Below, in pieces: positions 1-11,209 of a stretch of 64,000 bases of DNA. Location: contig OY294067.1 of assembly GCA_958510875.1 (NCBI GenBank), positions 56,184,039-56,248,038 of the forward strand, written 5' to 3'. The first letter of the stretch is position 1; the number at the start of each line of letters is the position of its first letter. A program made the position numbers and the translations under genes. The notes under the pieces were generated by a model. That model saw only the letters and a program-made list of their open reading frames with translations, did no database searches and was not told the DNA's origin. This stretch comes from Endomychus coccineus (lineage: Eukaryota > Arthropoda > Insecta > Coleoptera > Endomychidae).

Positions 1-362
1 TCGTCAAGAGCAAATCACAGAGATCAACGTTGCTTTCGTAATTTAACGGGTATTTTTTATACTTTGCGACTATATGAGAGGGAAACCTATAATGTTCGAA
101 GAATATCATGTGTGCCAGCAGTGGAATGTAGGAAGAGGAGATAGGCATTCGTATTTTTCTTGAATGTTTGGAGGTTATAGATATAGGGAAAGACCGCACT
201 AGGTAAAGAGTTCCACTGTTCGACAAAACAATGAAGTCTGGTAGGAAGAAGTTCGGCAGGTCTGGAGCTTGTCAGTGAAAGGGTGACTAGTTTGAGCTCG
301 TCTACTCTGCCTATCTGGAATCTTTCGCGATGGAACAACAGACGAGTTTTCTGATGAACACC
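1..362 (-). pseudogene. Jockey-like LINE, reverse transcriptase C-terminal tail (distal part)
   Basis: The minus strand encodes the last part of a non-LTR retrotransposon ORF2, including the hallmark tail around QWNSLPSAVF (the family usually reads RLWNSLP) and then the short segment leading to the stop near 87. The same tail occurs at about 41.7-42.0 kb and 42.6-42.8 kb. The piece continues at 1648 after a 1.3 kb insertion. No catalytic residues lie in this part. It is cut by the window edge on the 3' side and is not functional. Confidence 0.75.
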
Positions 363-1647
363 TGTAACGTGTAAATTCCACTTAACGGCTTAGAAATGGC
401 CGCTGTACTACAATCGGTTCACTCCTGTGACGTCAACTATGCTAGACCGTATATACTCCGAGTCATGGTCATTCAGTGTCAGATTCTGTAGTTACCGCTT
501 CTATTTCGAGGTCGTTCTGTGAGACATCGAAGCACCGGAAACACCGAGAAAATGGCGTACTTTTTGTCAAATCGTCCAAGTGGAAGGTCGTGTTGCTAAG
601 TTATTTCAACAGGAAGGTGATACCAAGCTTATGTTTGGAACCAAATTCTGGGAATATTCTTCCGTTGAAATCAAAGGCATCAATTACCAATTTGGATTGG
701 AATAATTGGAATTATTTGTGTAATTAATGCACCTTAGGGGATTAAAACTTAGTTTCAACGTGACTGGTTTTGGACAGAAGTAAAGTTGTTCCATAACCCT
801 ATCGTGATAGGGGTAAATATCTTTGTAATTCCATTTGATTTATTCACTGACTTCAAGAATTAATTTGCCTTCCCAGGTGATATCTGATAGGACATAGGTT
901 AGTCCTAATTTTGTTCAACAATCGTTATGTATTCTGTTCATGTCTGTCTTCTGAGGACAATAGAGCAATAGAGGTTTGAACATTTCTTGATTTCAGAGTT
1001 TTTTGTTTATGTTGTGGAAAATTCAACAAGTGTACGAGTTCTGAGGTTGGCTTAAATCTGCTGTGGAAAAATTGCTTTAGAAGTTGCTGATTTACTAGTG
1101 ATGTATCATCGTGGAAACTGTATTAGAATTGTGGCAGGAATCCATACATCGAGTAGGAAGTACTAATCCATATTCGAGCAAATATAACATCTTACCCAGC
1201 AGTCACCAGGTCAGGCTACCCAACTTTTGGTTTATGTAACATTTGAATTAATCATTTGAGTACTTGTATATGTGTAAATTTAACTGTTCACTTTGATTTA
1301 AGCAATTTAACTTCATCCATATTTCAATTCATTCACTTCATAACTCATTAATATTAAGTTCTGTTATAAATTGTATCAACAATAGTATTTCAATTACCAG
1401 TAAATTTCAATCATTCTGGGTACAGATCTTTTATTTTTTGTATACTTCCAGGGTAATTTAGCCTGGGGACATTTGAATGTTTGAATCCCCTAGTTAAGTA
1501 ACTTAATTTTATTGGTTGGTTAAAATACTCTGGTGCCCAAATTTTAACATCTGAAATATAACTCACGACCGTCTCCACTGTAGCTGTCGGCAACCAAGCG
1601 ATAAAATAGAACTTATAGTTTATCCACAAGAGTAATTTGTACCCTTA
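363..1647. mobile_element. 1.3 kb interspersed repeat, copy 1 (solo-LTR-like or short-TIR element)
   Basis: This block starts TGTAACGTGTAAATTCC and ends GTAATTTGTACCCTTA, so its ends are imperfect inverted copies. It interrupts a Jockey-like LINE: sequence left of 363 and right of 1647 is continuous in the copy near 42.8 kb. CACC at 359-362 is repeated at 1648-1651, consistent with a 4-bp TSD. The second copy at 8.76-9.87 kb lacks about 190 bases found here around 812-1003. No protein domain is visible. TG...CA-like ends favour a solo LTR, but a non-autonomous DNA element is possible. Confidence 0.65.
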
Positions 1648-2295
1648 CACCCCTTCCATGGAAATATCTATAGAAAATGGAGATATCTTCCACCATTCTT
1701 CGATGTTCTGGAGAGGTCAATGAACTAATAAGTGTGACATCATCAATTAAACGATTAGCTCTCTTCTGGATAGAATCCAAGAGCTTCAGAGTATGTTTGG
1801 GAGCCCAACTCCAAACATGTGAACAGTACTCCAGGACAGGTCGAATCTGTGCTTTGTAGATTATGAGGGGCTGTTGGAATGTAAAATAGCTCTTGGCACG
1901 GAATAGAAAACCAAGTTTTTGTGAAGCGGTTTACGCAATGGAATTCACATGATCATCCCATGGGAGGGTGCTGTTGGTGGTGATCCCAAGCATGGCTATG
2001 GAAGAATTCATCATATAAGGGATTGTGGGATCCACCTTCCTTGAGTTTTGGTTGCATTAACTCTACTAGATTATCAGCTCGCCATTCCAAAATGTTTGCC
2101 AGATCTCCATTAATTGCGTCAACCTGTCCCTGTCTCGCTCCTCTGGCTTTATTAGATGAGAAAGCGGTATCATCATTAGCAAAGCTGAGGACGGACAGGT
2201 GATTGGAATTGATTGGAAATGAATTACTGCAGTTAAATTATATAAATATTGTATAAATGTATGTTCAAGAAGTACCTGCATTTAAGGTATATGTC
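1648..2295 (-). pseudogene. Jockey-like LINE, reverse transcriptase (palm end to connection region)
   Basis: Read on the minus strand, this is the proximal part of the LINE whose tail lies at 1-362. Near 2190 there is a decayed FADD box (FANDDTAFSS), followed by RGARQGQVDAINGDLAN, and near 1680-1860 the region around RPVLEYCSHVW typical of Jockey-group RTs. Several frameshifts and stops break it. The FADD box and downstream text match the plus-strand copy at 41.1 kb, which shows they belong to one family. Confidence 0.75.
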
Positions 2296-2465
2296 GCTGA
2301 ACCTACAATCTGAAGCCTAATATTAGATTCTTGGATCATAAAGCTCGTCCACACAGACCCGAAGTAGGTTCATAAATCCTAGAAGTGGAAGAAATTTATT
2401 TTTCACCTCTATTCCCACTCTCCCGTGATTTAAATTGTCTCCGATAGCGATATCGTCATACATCA
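2296..2465. other. Unassigned spacer
   Basis: Nothing is recognised here. A short (TCAA)n stretch lies at about 2463-2477, which may be the remnant 3' tail of the minus-strand LINE that follows. Confidence 0.4.
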
Positions 2466-3075
2466 ATCAATCAATCAAAACTGGGCCGGACAAGTCCGGA
2501 ACACTTAGACTGCTTGATTGGGTCCATTTTGCACCCCTTGATACAATGATCAGTATAGCAGACCTAAGGCAGTGCCGAAGGCTAAGATTTTGCATGAACT
2601 GATATCTTTTATGGCTTCAAGCAGCATTATGTGTGCTGCCGAGGTGTTGTAGCCTAAGAGAAGCCAGTGCTGGGCATTGTGCTAGGATGGTGAGAGGCAG
2701 TTCCATCCGCCTCTTCACATCTACTACAAGCTGAGTCTTCAACAATGTCCATTGTGTGTAGATGTTTATTCAGTTGACAGTGCCCTGTGAGGAGTCCTGT
2801 CACCAGTTTTAGGCCTCTCCTGCTTATAGAGAGTGGGGGTTTAGAGAGTTTGGCGAGAACTCCCTAATGTGGAGCTTCGCTTGTCTCATGCCGGGAACAC
2901 CACGCCAGACCGAGAGCCACTGTCTGTATATCTAGTATCTACTTGAGGGAGCCCGGTTGTCGATGAAATTCCGATCGTTGAATCGGGACCAGGGGCACTC
3001 AAGGAACCCCGTTTGACCAGTTCAACGGCCACTTCGTTTCCCTTCACGCCAGAATGTTGAGAGTTGTCTGCATTA
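2466..3075 (-). pseudogene. RNase H-type LINE (R1/LOA/I-like) C-terminal fragment
   Basis: On the minus strand the fragments HSGVKGNEVAVELVKRG (RNase H C-terminal motif), then the Cys/His-rich tail region and GVQNGPNQAV near 2500, match the plus-strand LINE at 14.58-15.50 kb in order. The tail sequence near 2480-2520 resembles the 3' end there (QNGPN.V..CPAQF against the GPN region). It is heavily mutated, has no RT domain, and is 5' truncated as expected of a dead LINE insertion. Confidence 0.65.
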
Positions 3076-3123
3076 TTAACCTCAAATTGTATTTAAACAA
3101 GTGCATTTTTTTTAAATTTAGTT

Positions 3124-4392
3124 TACTCTGATAGTCTAGAAGCCAGAGCTATATTGATGGTCTGAACATTAACCCGATGGCACTATGATTTATCGTTAGA
3201 GGACGGTACAATGAACAATTAATCTCACAGACCGAATTTTCCGCCGCTGCTAGATCTCGAGATACAGCATCCGCATTTTTTTTTTGACTGGAGGTTAACC
3301 CTTTCCAAGTTGCGGTTACTTGAAAAGCATGCCATTCTTATACACTTCCACCATGTGCCATCATTTTTTATCGTGTCCGTTTATCAGGCCGACCAGTTAA
3401 AATTGATTCAAAAATAGGCTGCAACTTAACCCACCCAAACCTGGTGGAAAATGTTCATTGGTGTTGGCAATGCCATCAAAAGTTATCGATCCATTTCCGA
3501 GTAATTGGCCATTATTTGGACCAAAAATGTTTATTTTTTTCATTTTGTGGATAAAACTTGCGGGTTACAAGGTAACATGATGGCACCATGTTAAATAACT
3601 TTATTGGAGGTCAAATAAGGATTTAAAATAATTGCCATCACTCCTTACCTATTTCAACCCCCCAAAACTCCATAAAATCATCCGGCAGAATGAAAAAAAA
3701 TAAATAAAAAAGAGCCGTTTCGATTTTAAACCCAGCCAGAGTCTCAATAATTGACTAATTTATCATAAAATTGGTCATATTATCATATGATTCATATTTT
3801 TTTGGGGGGTGGTTTTAGAGGGTTTTGGGGGGTTGAAATAGGCAAGGAGTGATGGCAATAATTTTAAATCTTTATTTGAGATCCAATAAAGTTATTTAAC
3901 ATGGTGCCATCATGTTACCTTGTAACCCACAAGTTTTGGTCCAAATAATGGCCAATTACTCTGAAATGGACCGATAAATTCTGATGGCATAGGGTATGTT
4001 AACAATTGCCAATACCAATGAACATTTTCCACCAGGTTTGGGGGGGGGGGGGTTAACTTGCAGTCCATTTTCGGTTCAATTTTAACTGGTCGGCCTGATA
4101 AACGGACAAGATAAAAAATGATGGCACATGGTGGAAGTGTATAAGAATGACATGCTTCACAAGTAACCGCAACTTGGAAAGGGTTAACCTCCAGTCAAAA
4201 AAAAGAAAAAATGCGGATGCTGTATCTCGAGATCTAGCAGCGGGGGAAAATTGGGTCTGTGAAATGAATTGATCATTGAACCGTACTCTAACGATAAACC
4301 ATTGTGCCATCGGGTTAATGTTCAGACCATCAATATCGCTCTGGCTCCTAGACTATGATCATGGCTACTTGGTAGTCGAAAGGTCCTTAGTA
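3124..4392 (+). ncRNA. Hammerhead-ribozyme-like motif split by a foldback insertion
   Basis: Bases 3124-3131 read UACU then CUGA. After the foldback at 3132-4355 the motif resumes as UGAUCA, a stem GGCUAC-UUG-GUAGUC (4364-4377), GAA (4378-4380), a three-pair stem AGG/CCU with one-base loop, U and AGUA (4389-4392), which can pair with UACU. The related motif at 57.65 kb has the same layout with AGA/UCU, a compensatory change. Here the core reads CUGAUCA instead of CUGAUGA, so even before the insertion this copy was probably inactive. The assignment is structural inference. Confidence 0.5.
3132..4355. mobile_element. TAGTC foldback element 1 (1,224 bp)
   Basis: The ends are TAGTCTAG...CTAGACTA and the arms are complementary over about 560 bases (3132 to about 3690, and about 3795 to 4355). 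TGA at 3129-3131 is repeated at 4356-4358, a 3-bp TSD. The arms contain no protein domain. A run of 13 G lies at about 4040-4052 in the right arm. Two other foldbacks in this window (38.66 kb and 59.07 kb) have the same TAGTC/GACTA ends and 3-bp TSDs but different arms. The transposase that moves them is unknown. Confidence 0.8.
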
Positions 4393-4440
4393 TTTCAATA
4401 ATATTTTTGTGGATAAAGGTGATTTACGTATTTATTAGTT

Positions 4441-4793
4441 TTATAGTGCATCCACACTTGTGAACTCTCGTGTATTATTTCGATCAGTTTATATTTCTTC
4501 TCATTATAGCGTTACATAAATAAATAGAATTCTTTCAGAGAATGCTGGATGCACATTCCAATGGAACTAATAATCAGCCATGAAGATATTCTTTACAGTA
4601 TGTACAAGAGAAAATTAACTACTTAGCTAAATACTGTATAAGCAATATTGATTTACGTCTGAATGGTGATATTGTCCCAACAAGTCCTTAAACAACTACT
4701 TTCCAGGAATCCAGGATAATAACTCGTTGCATATCGAAAAGCAAATAAAAGGATATCTGTTCGCAAGCAAACACACATTGTAAGAATATATAT
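4441..4793. other. Unassigned spacer
   Basis: AT-rich sequence between the Penelope-like tail (to about 4440) and the Ginger2-like element. I see no coding signal and no repeat end. Confidence 0.4.
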
Positions 4794-5291
4794 GTTACTG
4801 TGAATGTCCGAAGCGGAGTGTATCTTAAGATACACTGGTGTATGTTAACAACCACCAAGCTAGCTGGTGATTGTTTGTTATTTATTCTGTTCTTTATGTT
4901 TTCGGTCAGTCACCAGTGAATGTTATCATACACCACGACGACTTGGTTAATCTTCATTCTCTTCATGATGAGTTAAATTATGATTATTTAGCAAAGATAT
5001 CTGCAAAACAGAAGTTCGAGCCTGAATTAAAATGAACTCACAAATTGTTACAATAAATAAAATCATAGAACTATAATAAATAGAACAAATAGAACTTGTT
5101 TATTAATCAAAATCTTAAATCATTAATACAAATAGCATTACCTGCCAAGTAAGGTAAACAATAACGTACACTTATCATTAATGCTATTGCCCTATTGGTT
5201 ATATAATTTAAAAAATACTCATTCGTTACAACGTACCTACTCATAGGTAATTAGCTATTACAGCATTTTTCGCTATAAGAATAAAAAAAAC

Positions 5292-6163
5292 TTATTTATT
5301 AGTACATGGCGAACTGTTATGGCACTTAGAAATACAAATAACTCCACGAACTTTACAGTTACATTTCTTGGTGTTGCATTTTTGTGCGCAATTGCAACGC
5401 TTATATCCTTGTCCTCCAAATATTGATTCCAAAGCAACAATTTCACGCATTGATATTTTTGTAGAAGAAGTTTCAGATATATTGATAAAATTTTCCTTAC
5501 TGATGGAAAACTGATTTGTAGTATACATCTGTGATTACGTCCCATGTTTTGTAGCCAGTTGATAATAGTCACCATCCACATTTGTAACACATGTAAGGAT
5601 ATTTCTGGAATCTGTACGACCTCTATCAACATCAGGAACACGCAACCACTGCCGGATTTAGGGGAGGGCAATCGGGGACTACAGTCCCGGGGCCTCCACC
5701 AAAGAGGGGCCCCCACAATAGACTTCGGAAAAGAAATCTTTTAAATTCCGACTAGTAAACACTAGTAAACAACTTTTCCTTTGATATTTTTTCTCGCTAA
5801 TTCTTGTTCCGATTATAGTTATATATGTTTGTTAAATACTAAAGGAATTTACTTGGTTTCACAATAAATTATTTATTGAAAAACTCGACTGAAAAATTGT
5901 TCATTTTATTTGGAAAATAATTTGGGGCCAGGGGACCTCCACTCCTTTGTTGCCCCGAGGCATCCAGACTCTCTAAATCCGGCCCTGCACGCAACCTTAC
6001 AGTATCTCCATATTTTGCAGGAGGAAAATTTGCCTGCGATACTTTAAGCATTTTTTTCCCTTGATCTTGAAGTTCAAGTTTCGCTAATTCTATGTTTCTT
6101 TTAGATGCCTCTTTTCTGTTGCACAGTAAACATATTTCGGATTCTGATATTCTGCCCTATTAG
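5292..6163 (-). pseudogene. KRBA2-like integrase, C-terminal region
   Basis: Reading down the minus strand: SEICLLCNRKEASKRN, then ELQDQGKKMLKVSQANFPPA and KYGDTVRLR, an interruption by a 341-bp MITE, then VDRGRTDSRNIL, QMYTTNQFSI, SMREIVALESIFGGQGYKRC and a Cys-rich tail (CNCAQKC, KKCNCK, ISKCHNSSPCTNK) ending at the stop at 5292. The order and the Cys-rich tail match what I know of the C-terminus of KRAB-A-domain-containing protein 2-like integrases. The RNase-H-fold catalytic domain is absent. At least one frameshift separates the two sides of the MITE. Confidence 0.75.
5648..5988. mobile_element. hAT-type MITE (341 bp)
   Basis: Inverted ends read GCCGGATTTAGG on the left and CTAAATCCGGCCCTGC on the right. 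ACGCAACC at 5640-5647 is repeated at 5989-5996, an exact 8-bp TSD as hAT elements make. It sits inside the integrase remnant. No coding capacity is seen; a short tandem ACTAGTAAAC duplication lies near 5754-5773. Confidence 0.8.
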
Positions 6164-6461
6164 CGGTGCGGCAACGGGTGGTCGTCGTGGAAAAAAGAGA
6201 GAACAATAGCACTCTAACTTTCTCACTTCATTTCGAACAAACACTGGCGTGTGTTAACATTCACGTAATTAGTAAATTGCAGTATCTGAGACACACAAAA
6301 TCGCCTTGGAGTATGTTAACATTCATCGGTGTATGTCCAAAACAACCAAAATATTGAAATAATTTTGGACTTACACCATTAATATTGGTGATTGTCGACA
6401 CACACTGGTGCATCTTAACATTCACTAATATCGGACATTCACAGTAACATATACACATATA

Positions 6462-7170
6462 CCGGGTGTCCCAGTATACCTGTTCCAATGGATTATCTCA
6501 GCCATTTCGAAAGATAAAAATTTGAAAATTTCATGATCTCCATTTCGTTCAAGAAACCTTCAGCTGAGAAAAACAAAAATTAAAAGTCACTTCCGGTTTG
6601 ACCGGAAGTGACTCTGACTTTTTTATTTCAAATAGTACCCTGTATATTTTTTGCAATTTTTGATTTCTACTCAAAATTATCTTTCCAAAGATGTATCACA
6701 CTTTGTATTTTATATTCGATTTGATGGAGAAAACGACAATTGAAATTTCAAATTGAAAGAATTGCAGTAGACTACGATATTTTATGTAATCTTGGTTTTG
6801 ACTTCAATAATAATTGATAATTCATAAACAATTTTGCATTCGAGATGATGAAGAGAACGTCAAATTTCAAATTATTAGAATTGTAGTAGAACTGGAAGAA
6901 TTAATAATTCTTAAATGAAAACCTTAGTGTGCCATGGAAACATTTGAATACATTTGTTTGTAACTTTGATAGTGATACATCGTTCGAAAGACAATTTTGA
7001 GAAGAAATCAAAAATTGCAAAAAATATACAGGGTGCTATTTGAAATAAAAAAGTCAGAGTCACTTCCGGTCAAACCGGAAGTGACTTTCGATTTTTGTTT
7101 CTCTCCTCAAATTTTTATCTTTTGATATGACTGAGATAATCCATTGGAACATGTATACTGGGACACCCGC
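6462..7170. mobile_element. Palindromic Tc1/mariner MITE (709 bp)
   Basis: The ends are CCGGGTGTCCCAGTATAC and its complement, flanked by TA on both sides. The arms are complementary far inward, including the segment around CACTTCCGGTTTGACCGGAAG, which is itself a hairpin, and the block around ATACAGGGTG. No open frame is present. A TA target, the GGGTGTCCC terminus and the long arms fit a non-autonomous Tc1/mariner-type element. It abuts the Ginger2-like element with only about 14 bases between. Confidence 0.8.
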
Positions 7171-8054
7171 TATAATTCAACCACAAAAGGGATGTGAATA
7201 ATGTCACTAACAATTGATACGTGGTTTCAGCTTGCTGTGCCTTTTGGCGGAAAAGTTTTGAATAAATCTGCTAGTACAACCCACGACACTTTTATATATG
7301 AATAATAATTGGAAATGTTTTATGAGTCATGCGTCTCTGATCGGTTTGTTAGTTAATCAACCAGGTACAAGATAAAATTACGTTCGATGATTCTAAAACC
7401 CTTGAACAGTACACTAAAAAAATAGAGATGAGTGAGCATATGGATGTGATTGCTATAAGTAAATTGATCATTATTAATTATTTGCATTTTCTGAGAAGTT
7501 GCTCCTGCAGGATTGTAAAGTTCACAATATGAATCGATTAAATACGGTTCTGTTGTTGTTCTGAGTGAAATTTTGTAGTCATTGATCTGTCGACGCTATC
7601 AATTCCGTTCAAACGACTTCACTAGAGGGAAGGTGGTCTAGTCAGCCCTCTCCCTAAATTGAATTCCCAAATGTCACGAGTGAAATTTAATTCTACAAAG
7701 TTGGACGTTCGTTCCCACTTTTTAATCATATAAAGAGGTAATTTAATCACAAAGATCATCAAATGGGATATCCAGCCATTATAATTTCGAACAAATGTGA
7801 AAAAACATCGTCGAAGTAAGCTTTTTATTCGGTGGAGCTAATAAATCATGTTTACAGAATTCGTTTCATCTTTGTCAGTAGCTGAATTATTTTTTGTATT
7901 TAAAATTGAATTGGTCTTCATGATACCGCAAATGTAAAATTATCTTATCACAAACTAATTTTGACAATAATAAAATAAATAAAGGTCTATAGAAGTTTAT
8001 ATTTTTCATCCACACCATACGAGTATATAATCAAATCTTCGTTCGGAATTTCTT
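7171..8054. other. Unassigned AT-rich spacer
   Basis: I see no domain, no inverted ends and no match to other parts of the window. The sequence is unremarkable, with several A/T runs. Confidence 0.4.
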
Positions 8055-10177
8055 ATTTCTCAACATAACCTTCTTGTAGCCCGATACACTCCGTCCAACG
8101 TTTTTCTAACTTTTTGATCCCTTCCAAATTATACGATTTCGGTAATCGGTAAAAATCGCAAGAGCCCAAATCAGGAGAATATGGTGGATGACAAACCATT
8201 TCGTAGTGCAATTCATGCAATTCACGCCGGTGCTTTGTCCTGGTGGAATAACTCGTTTTTTTGTCAAATGCGACCGCTTTCGCTTCAGATCGGCGTCGAA
8301 TCGATCCAACAGCTCTGCATAATAACCGTCGGTGATCGTTTTGCCCTTTTCAAGGTAATCGATATGGACGATACCGTGTGCATCTCAAAAAAACTGTCTG
8401 GTGTGTTGTGACTCGGTTGTGATGGATCCATGTTTCGTCTACGGTTACGAAACGCGCAAAAAGTCCTTCTTATCACGCTTAAACATCGCCAAACACTCCT
8501 TTGTAGTTGTAACACGGTTGCGCTTGTTGTCAACTGAGAGCAAATGCGGCAGGCGTCTGGCAGATAGCTTTCTCATATTCAAAAATGTATGCAAAATGTT
8601 CCGTACCCGTTCGATTGAGATGCTCATCACCTCGGCAATTTCGTGCACTTCAACTCGCCGATCGTCCAATATCATACCATGGATTTTATCGACGATTTCT
8701 GGCGTTGTAACCTCAATTGGACGACCAGAACGTTCGGCGTCCTTTGTGGTCATACAATTTGTAACGTGTAAATTCCACTTAACGGCTTAGAAATGGCCGC
8801 TGTACTACAATCGGTTAACTCGTGTGACGTCAGCTATGCTAGACCGTATATTCTCCGAGTCATGGTTATTCAGTGTCAGATTCTGTAGTTACTGCTTCTA
8901 TTTCGAGGTTGTTCTGTGAGACATCGAAGCGCCGGAAAGGCCGAGAAAATGACGTACTTTATGTCAAATTGTCCAAGTGGAAGGTCGTGTTGCTAGGTTA
9001 TTTCAACAGGGAGGTGATACCAAACTGATGTTTGGAACCAAATTCTGAAAATATTCTTCCGTTGAAAGCAAAGGCATCAATTACCAATTTGGATTGGAAT
9101 AATTGAAATTATTTTTGTAATTAGTGCACCTTAGGGGATTAAAACTTAGTTTCAACGTGACTGGTTTTGGACAGAAGTAAAGTTGTTTCATAACCCTATC
9201 GTGATAGAGGATTTTTTGTTCATGTTGTGGAAAATTCAACAAGTGTACGAAATTCTGAGGTTGGGTTGAATCGGCTGTGGAAAACTGATTTAGAAGTTGC
9301 TAATTGAATTGTGATGTACAATCGTGCAAACTGTATTAGAATCGTGGCAGGAATCCATACATCAAGTAGGAAGTACTAATCCATAATCAAGCAAGTATAA
9401 CATCTTACCCAGCAGTCATCAGGTCAGGCTACCCAACTTTTGGCTTATGTAACATTTGAAATAATCATTTGAGTACTTGTATATGTGTAAATTTAACTGC
9501 TCACTTTGATTTAAGCAATTTAGCCTCATTCATATTTCAATTCATTCACTTCATAATTCATTGAATATTAGGTTCTGTGATAAATTGTAACAACAATATT
9601 ATTTTAATAGTAAGTAAATTTCAATCATTCTTGGTACAGGTCTTTTATTTTTTTGAATACTTTCAGGGTAATTTAGCCTGGGGACATTTGAGTGTTTGAA
9701 TCCCCTAGTTAAGTAACATAATTTTATTGGTTGGTTAAAATACTCTGGTGCCCAAATTTTAACATCTAAAATAAAACTCACCACCGTCTTCACTGTAGCT
9801 GTCGGCAACCAAGCGATAAAATAGAATTTATAGTTTATCCACAAGTTAGAGTAATTTGTACCCTTAGATACCACAACAGAAATCAGTAAGCCACTTGTGA
9901 GTCATTGCAATCGATGGTGAATAGTCCCCATAATGTTTAACAAGCGATGCTTTGGTTTTTCCACCCCAGAAATAATGTTTAATCAAGACGCGAAATTCAC
10001 TTTTTTCCATGTTTACAAAAAATCTTGGTTGCTCCCTTTCGATGGGTGTCAAAACAGAAATGAATGACATATCAGTCTGAAAATTTTAATGCTTTCTAGT
10101 TAAAGATGGTACATCACAAATCTCACATTATGTGTTATTATTTGTTTTATTTTCAGAGACTTTTCACTTTGCCTTCG
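8055..10177 (-). pseudogene. Mariner element 1 (irritans-like), transposase split and truncated
   Basis: The N-terminal half lies at 9868-10060 on the minus strand (MEKSEFRVLIKHYF, then a helix-turn-helix region KHYGDYSPSI); the rest lies at about 8055-8755 (DAERSGRPIEVTTPEIV, MRKLSARRLPHLLSVDNKR, FDADLKRKRSHL). A 1.1 kb repeat separates them. The right TIR, ending CTTTGCCTTCG before TA (10178-10179), is recognisable against the other mariners here, while the left TIR is missing. The FHQDNAPAH and SPDLAPSDF regions carrying the second and third Asp are scrambled, so the transposase is dead. Confidence 0.85.
8756..9867. mobile_element. 1.3 kb interspersed repeat, copy 2 (shortened)
   Basis: It aligns with 363-1647 from TGTAACGTGTAAATTCC (8760) to GTAATTTGTACCCTTA (9866), minus an internal deletion of about 190 bases after CCTATCGTGATAG (near 9210). 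It interrupts the mariner between the text TTTGTGGTCATAC and ACCACAAC, which is contiguous in the other mariner copies. ATAC appears on both sides, a possible 4-bp TSD. No domain is visible. Confidence 0.7.
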
Positions 10178-10179
10178 TA

Positions 10180-11105
10180 TATAACTAATCGGCAACATTT
10201 ATATTGTTATTACTTATTTATATTGCAAACAATTCTATTTCAATCTGTAGTTAATGTCTTGTTCGTTCATTTACCCTCTTACCAGCGGTACTGAATCCCT
10301 GATTACTTCTATCATTTTAGAGCTGCTCATATCTTATAGGTGACACTCAATGTTTTACTCTTATTCTGAGATTTGCAATTCTTATATCTTACAAATGCAT
10401 GCTTATGGAATGAAACTGTTCATTAGGAACGTATAGAATAGAAATAAATTTAAATGCTCTTCTTGTCTAAGAGTCATTGTGATTAGATCCTTTCAAGCAT
10501 ACATCACACATCCAAATTATTAGTCATTCTTGGTAACTGAGATAACAATTATCTGTGGTTTATTGTTAGATGCCCATATTATTGTTTAGATCTAAAAAGT
10601 GTTAGATAATGTCAATAAAACAGGAAGCGTTTCGAATAGTAAAGAAATCAAGAAAACGTGATTGTTTAACCAGAAAAGTGCGTTTTTTGTGAAAGACTAC
10701 TTATTCAGAACACATTAAGGAGGTAAATTGTTTCGAACAACTAGTGCATGAAAGTTCCACTTAATGAAGTACTTTCGTTTGTTTAGAACCACCTAATCCA
10801 TTAAGAAACATCATTTTCTCTGTTTATAAGCAATACCATCGCGGAGATATCAATTTGACAGTTGAATGAAGAAGTAAGATATGAAGAAATATGATGATTA
10901 TGATTGAAACTGTCTACAATATTCGTAACAAACACTATAATCTCGACGCCAATGCTTTTGTTCATTATTATAAAGTCACCTAATCAATATTCAGATTAAT
11001 TTGGTATTGTTTCGTTGACCAGTTTCCGTGACCTTATTGAGTTCACTTCTTTAATTACAGAAGCAGGAATTTGTTGAATTATTTTTTTTAGATGATTGGC
11101 TTTTA
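10180..11105. other. Unassigned AT-rich sequence
   Basis: No coding or repeat signal that I recognise. Many short A/T runs. Confidence 0.4.
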
Positions 11106-11195
11106 GAATTTCAGTTATGTATACTAGTTGTGATGGCTTCTTAATACCATGCCCAACAACTGTGGCTTGAAGAATGTGTTATCACACATTTGCGC
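11106..11195. repeat. Direct repeat flanking a hAT remnant, left copy
   Basis: The 90 bases from TTTCAGTTATGTATACTAG to about 11195 are repeated with changes at 12021-12110 (TTTCAGCTATGTATAGTGG, AACAACTGTGG, AGAATGT). The hAT copy at about 11210-12008 lies between them. This is far longer than an 8-bp hAT TSD. Confidence 0.6.
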
Positions 11196-11209
11196 CAGCA
11201 AATGTCTTA

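Larger units (their letters stand above)
4794..6447. mobile_element. Ginger2/TDD-like DNA transposon, internally deleted
   Basis: Terminal inverted repeats TGTTACTGTGAATGTCCGA (4794-4812) and its complement (6429-6447) bound the element; TATA flanks both sides, a possible 4-bp TSD. TGT...ACA ends and a KRBA2-like integrase tail inside are what is known for Ginger2/TDD transposons. Several copies of a subterminal motif built on TGTATGTTAACATTCA lie near both ends (about 4840, 4920, 6250, 6310, 6400). Only the C-terminal fifth of the integrase remains, so it cannot move by itself. A hAT MITE is nested at 5648-5988. Confidence 0.7.
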
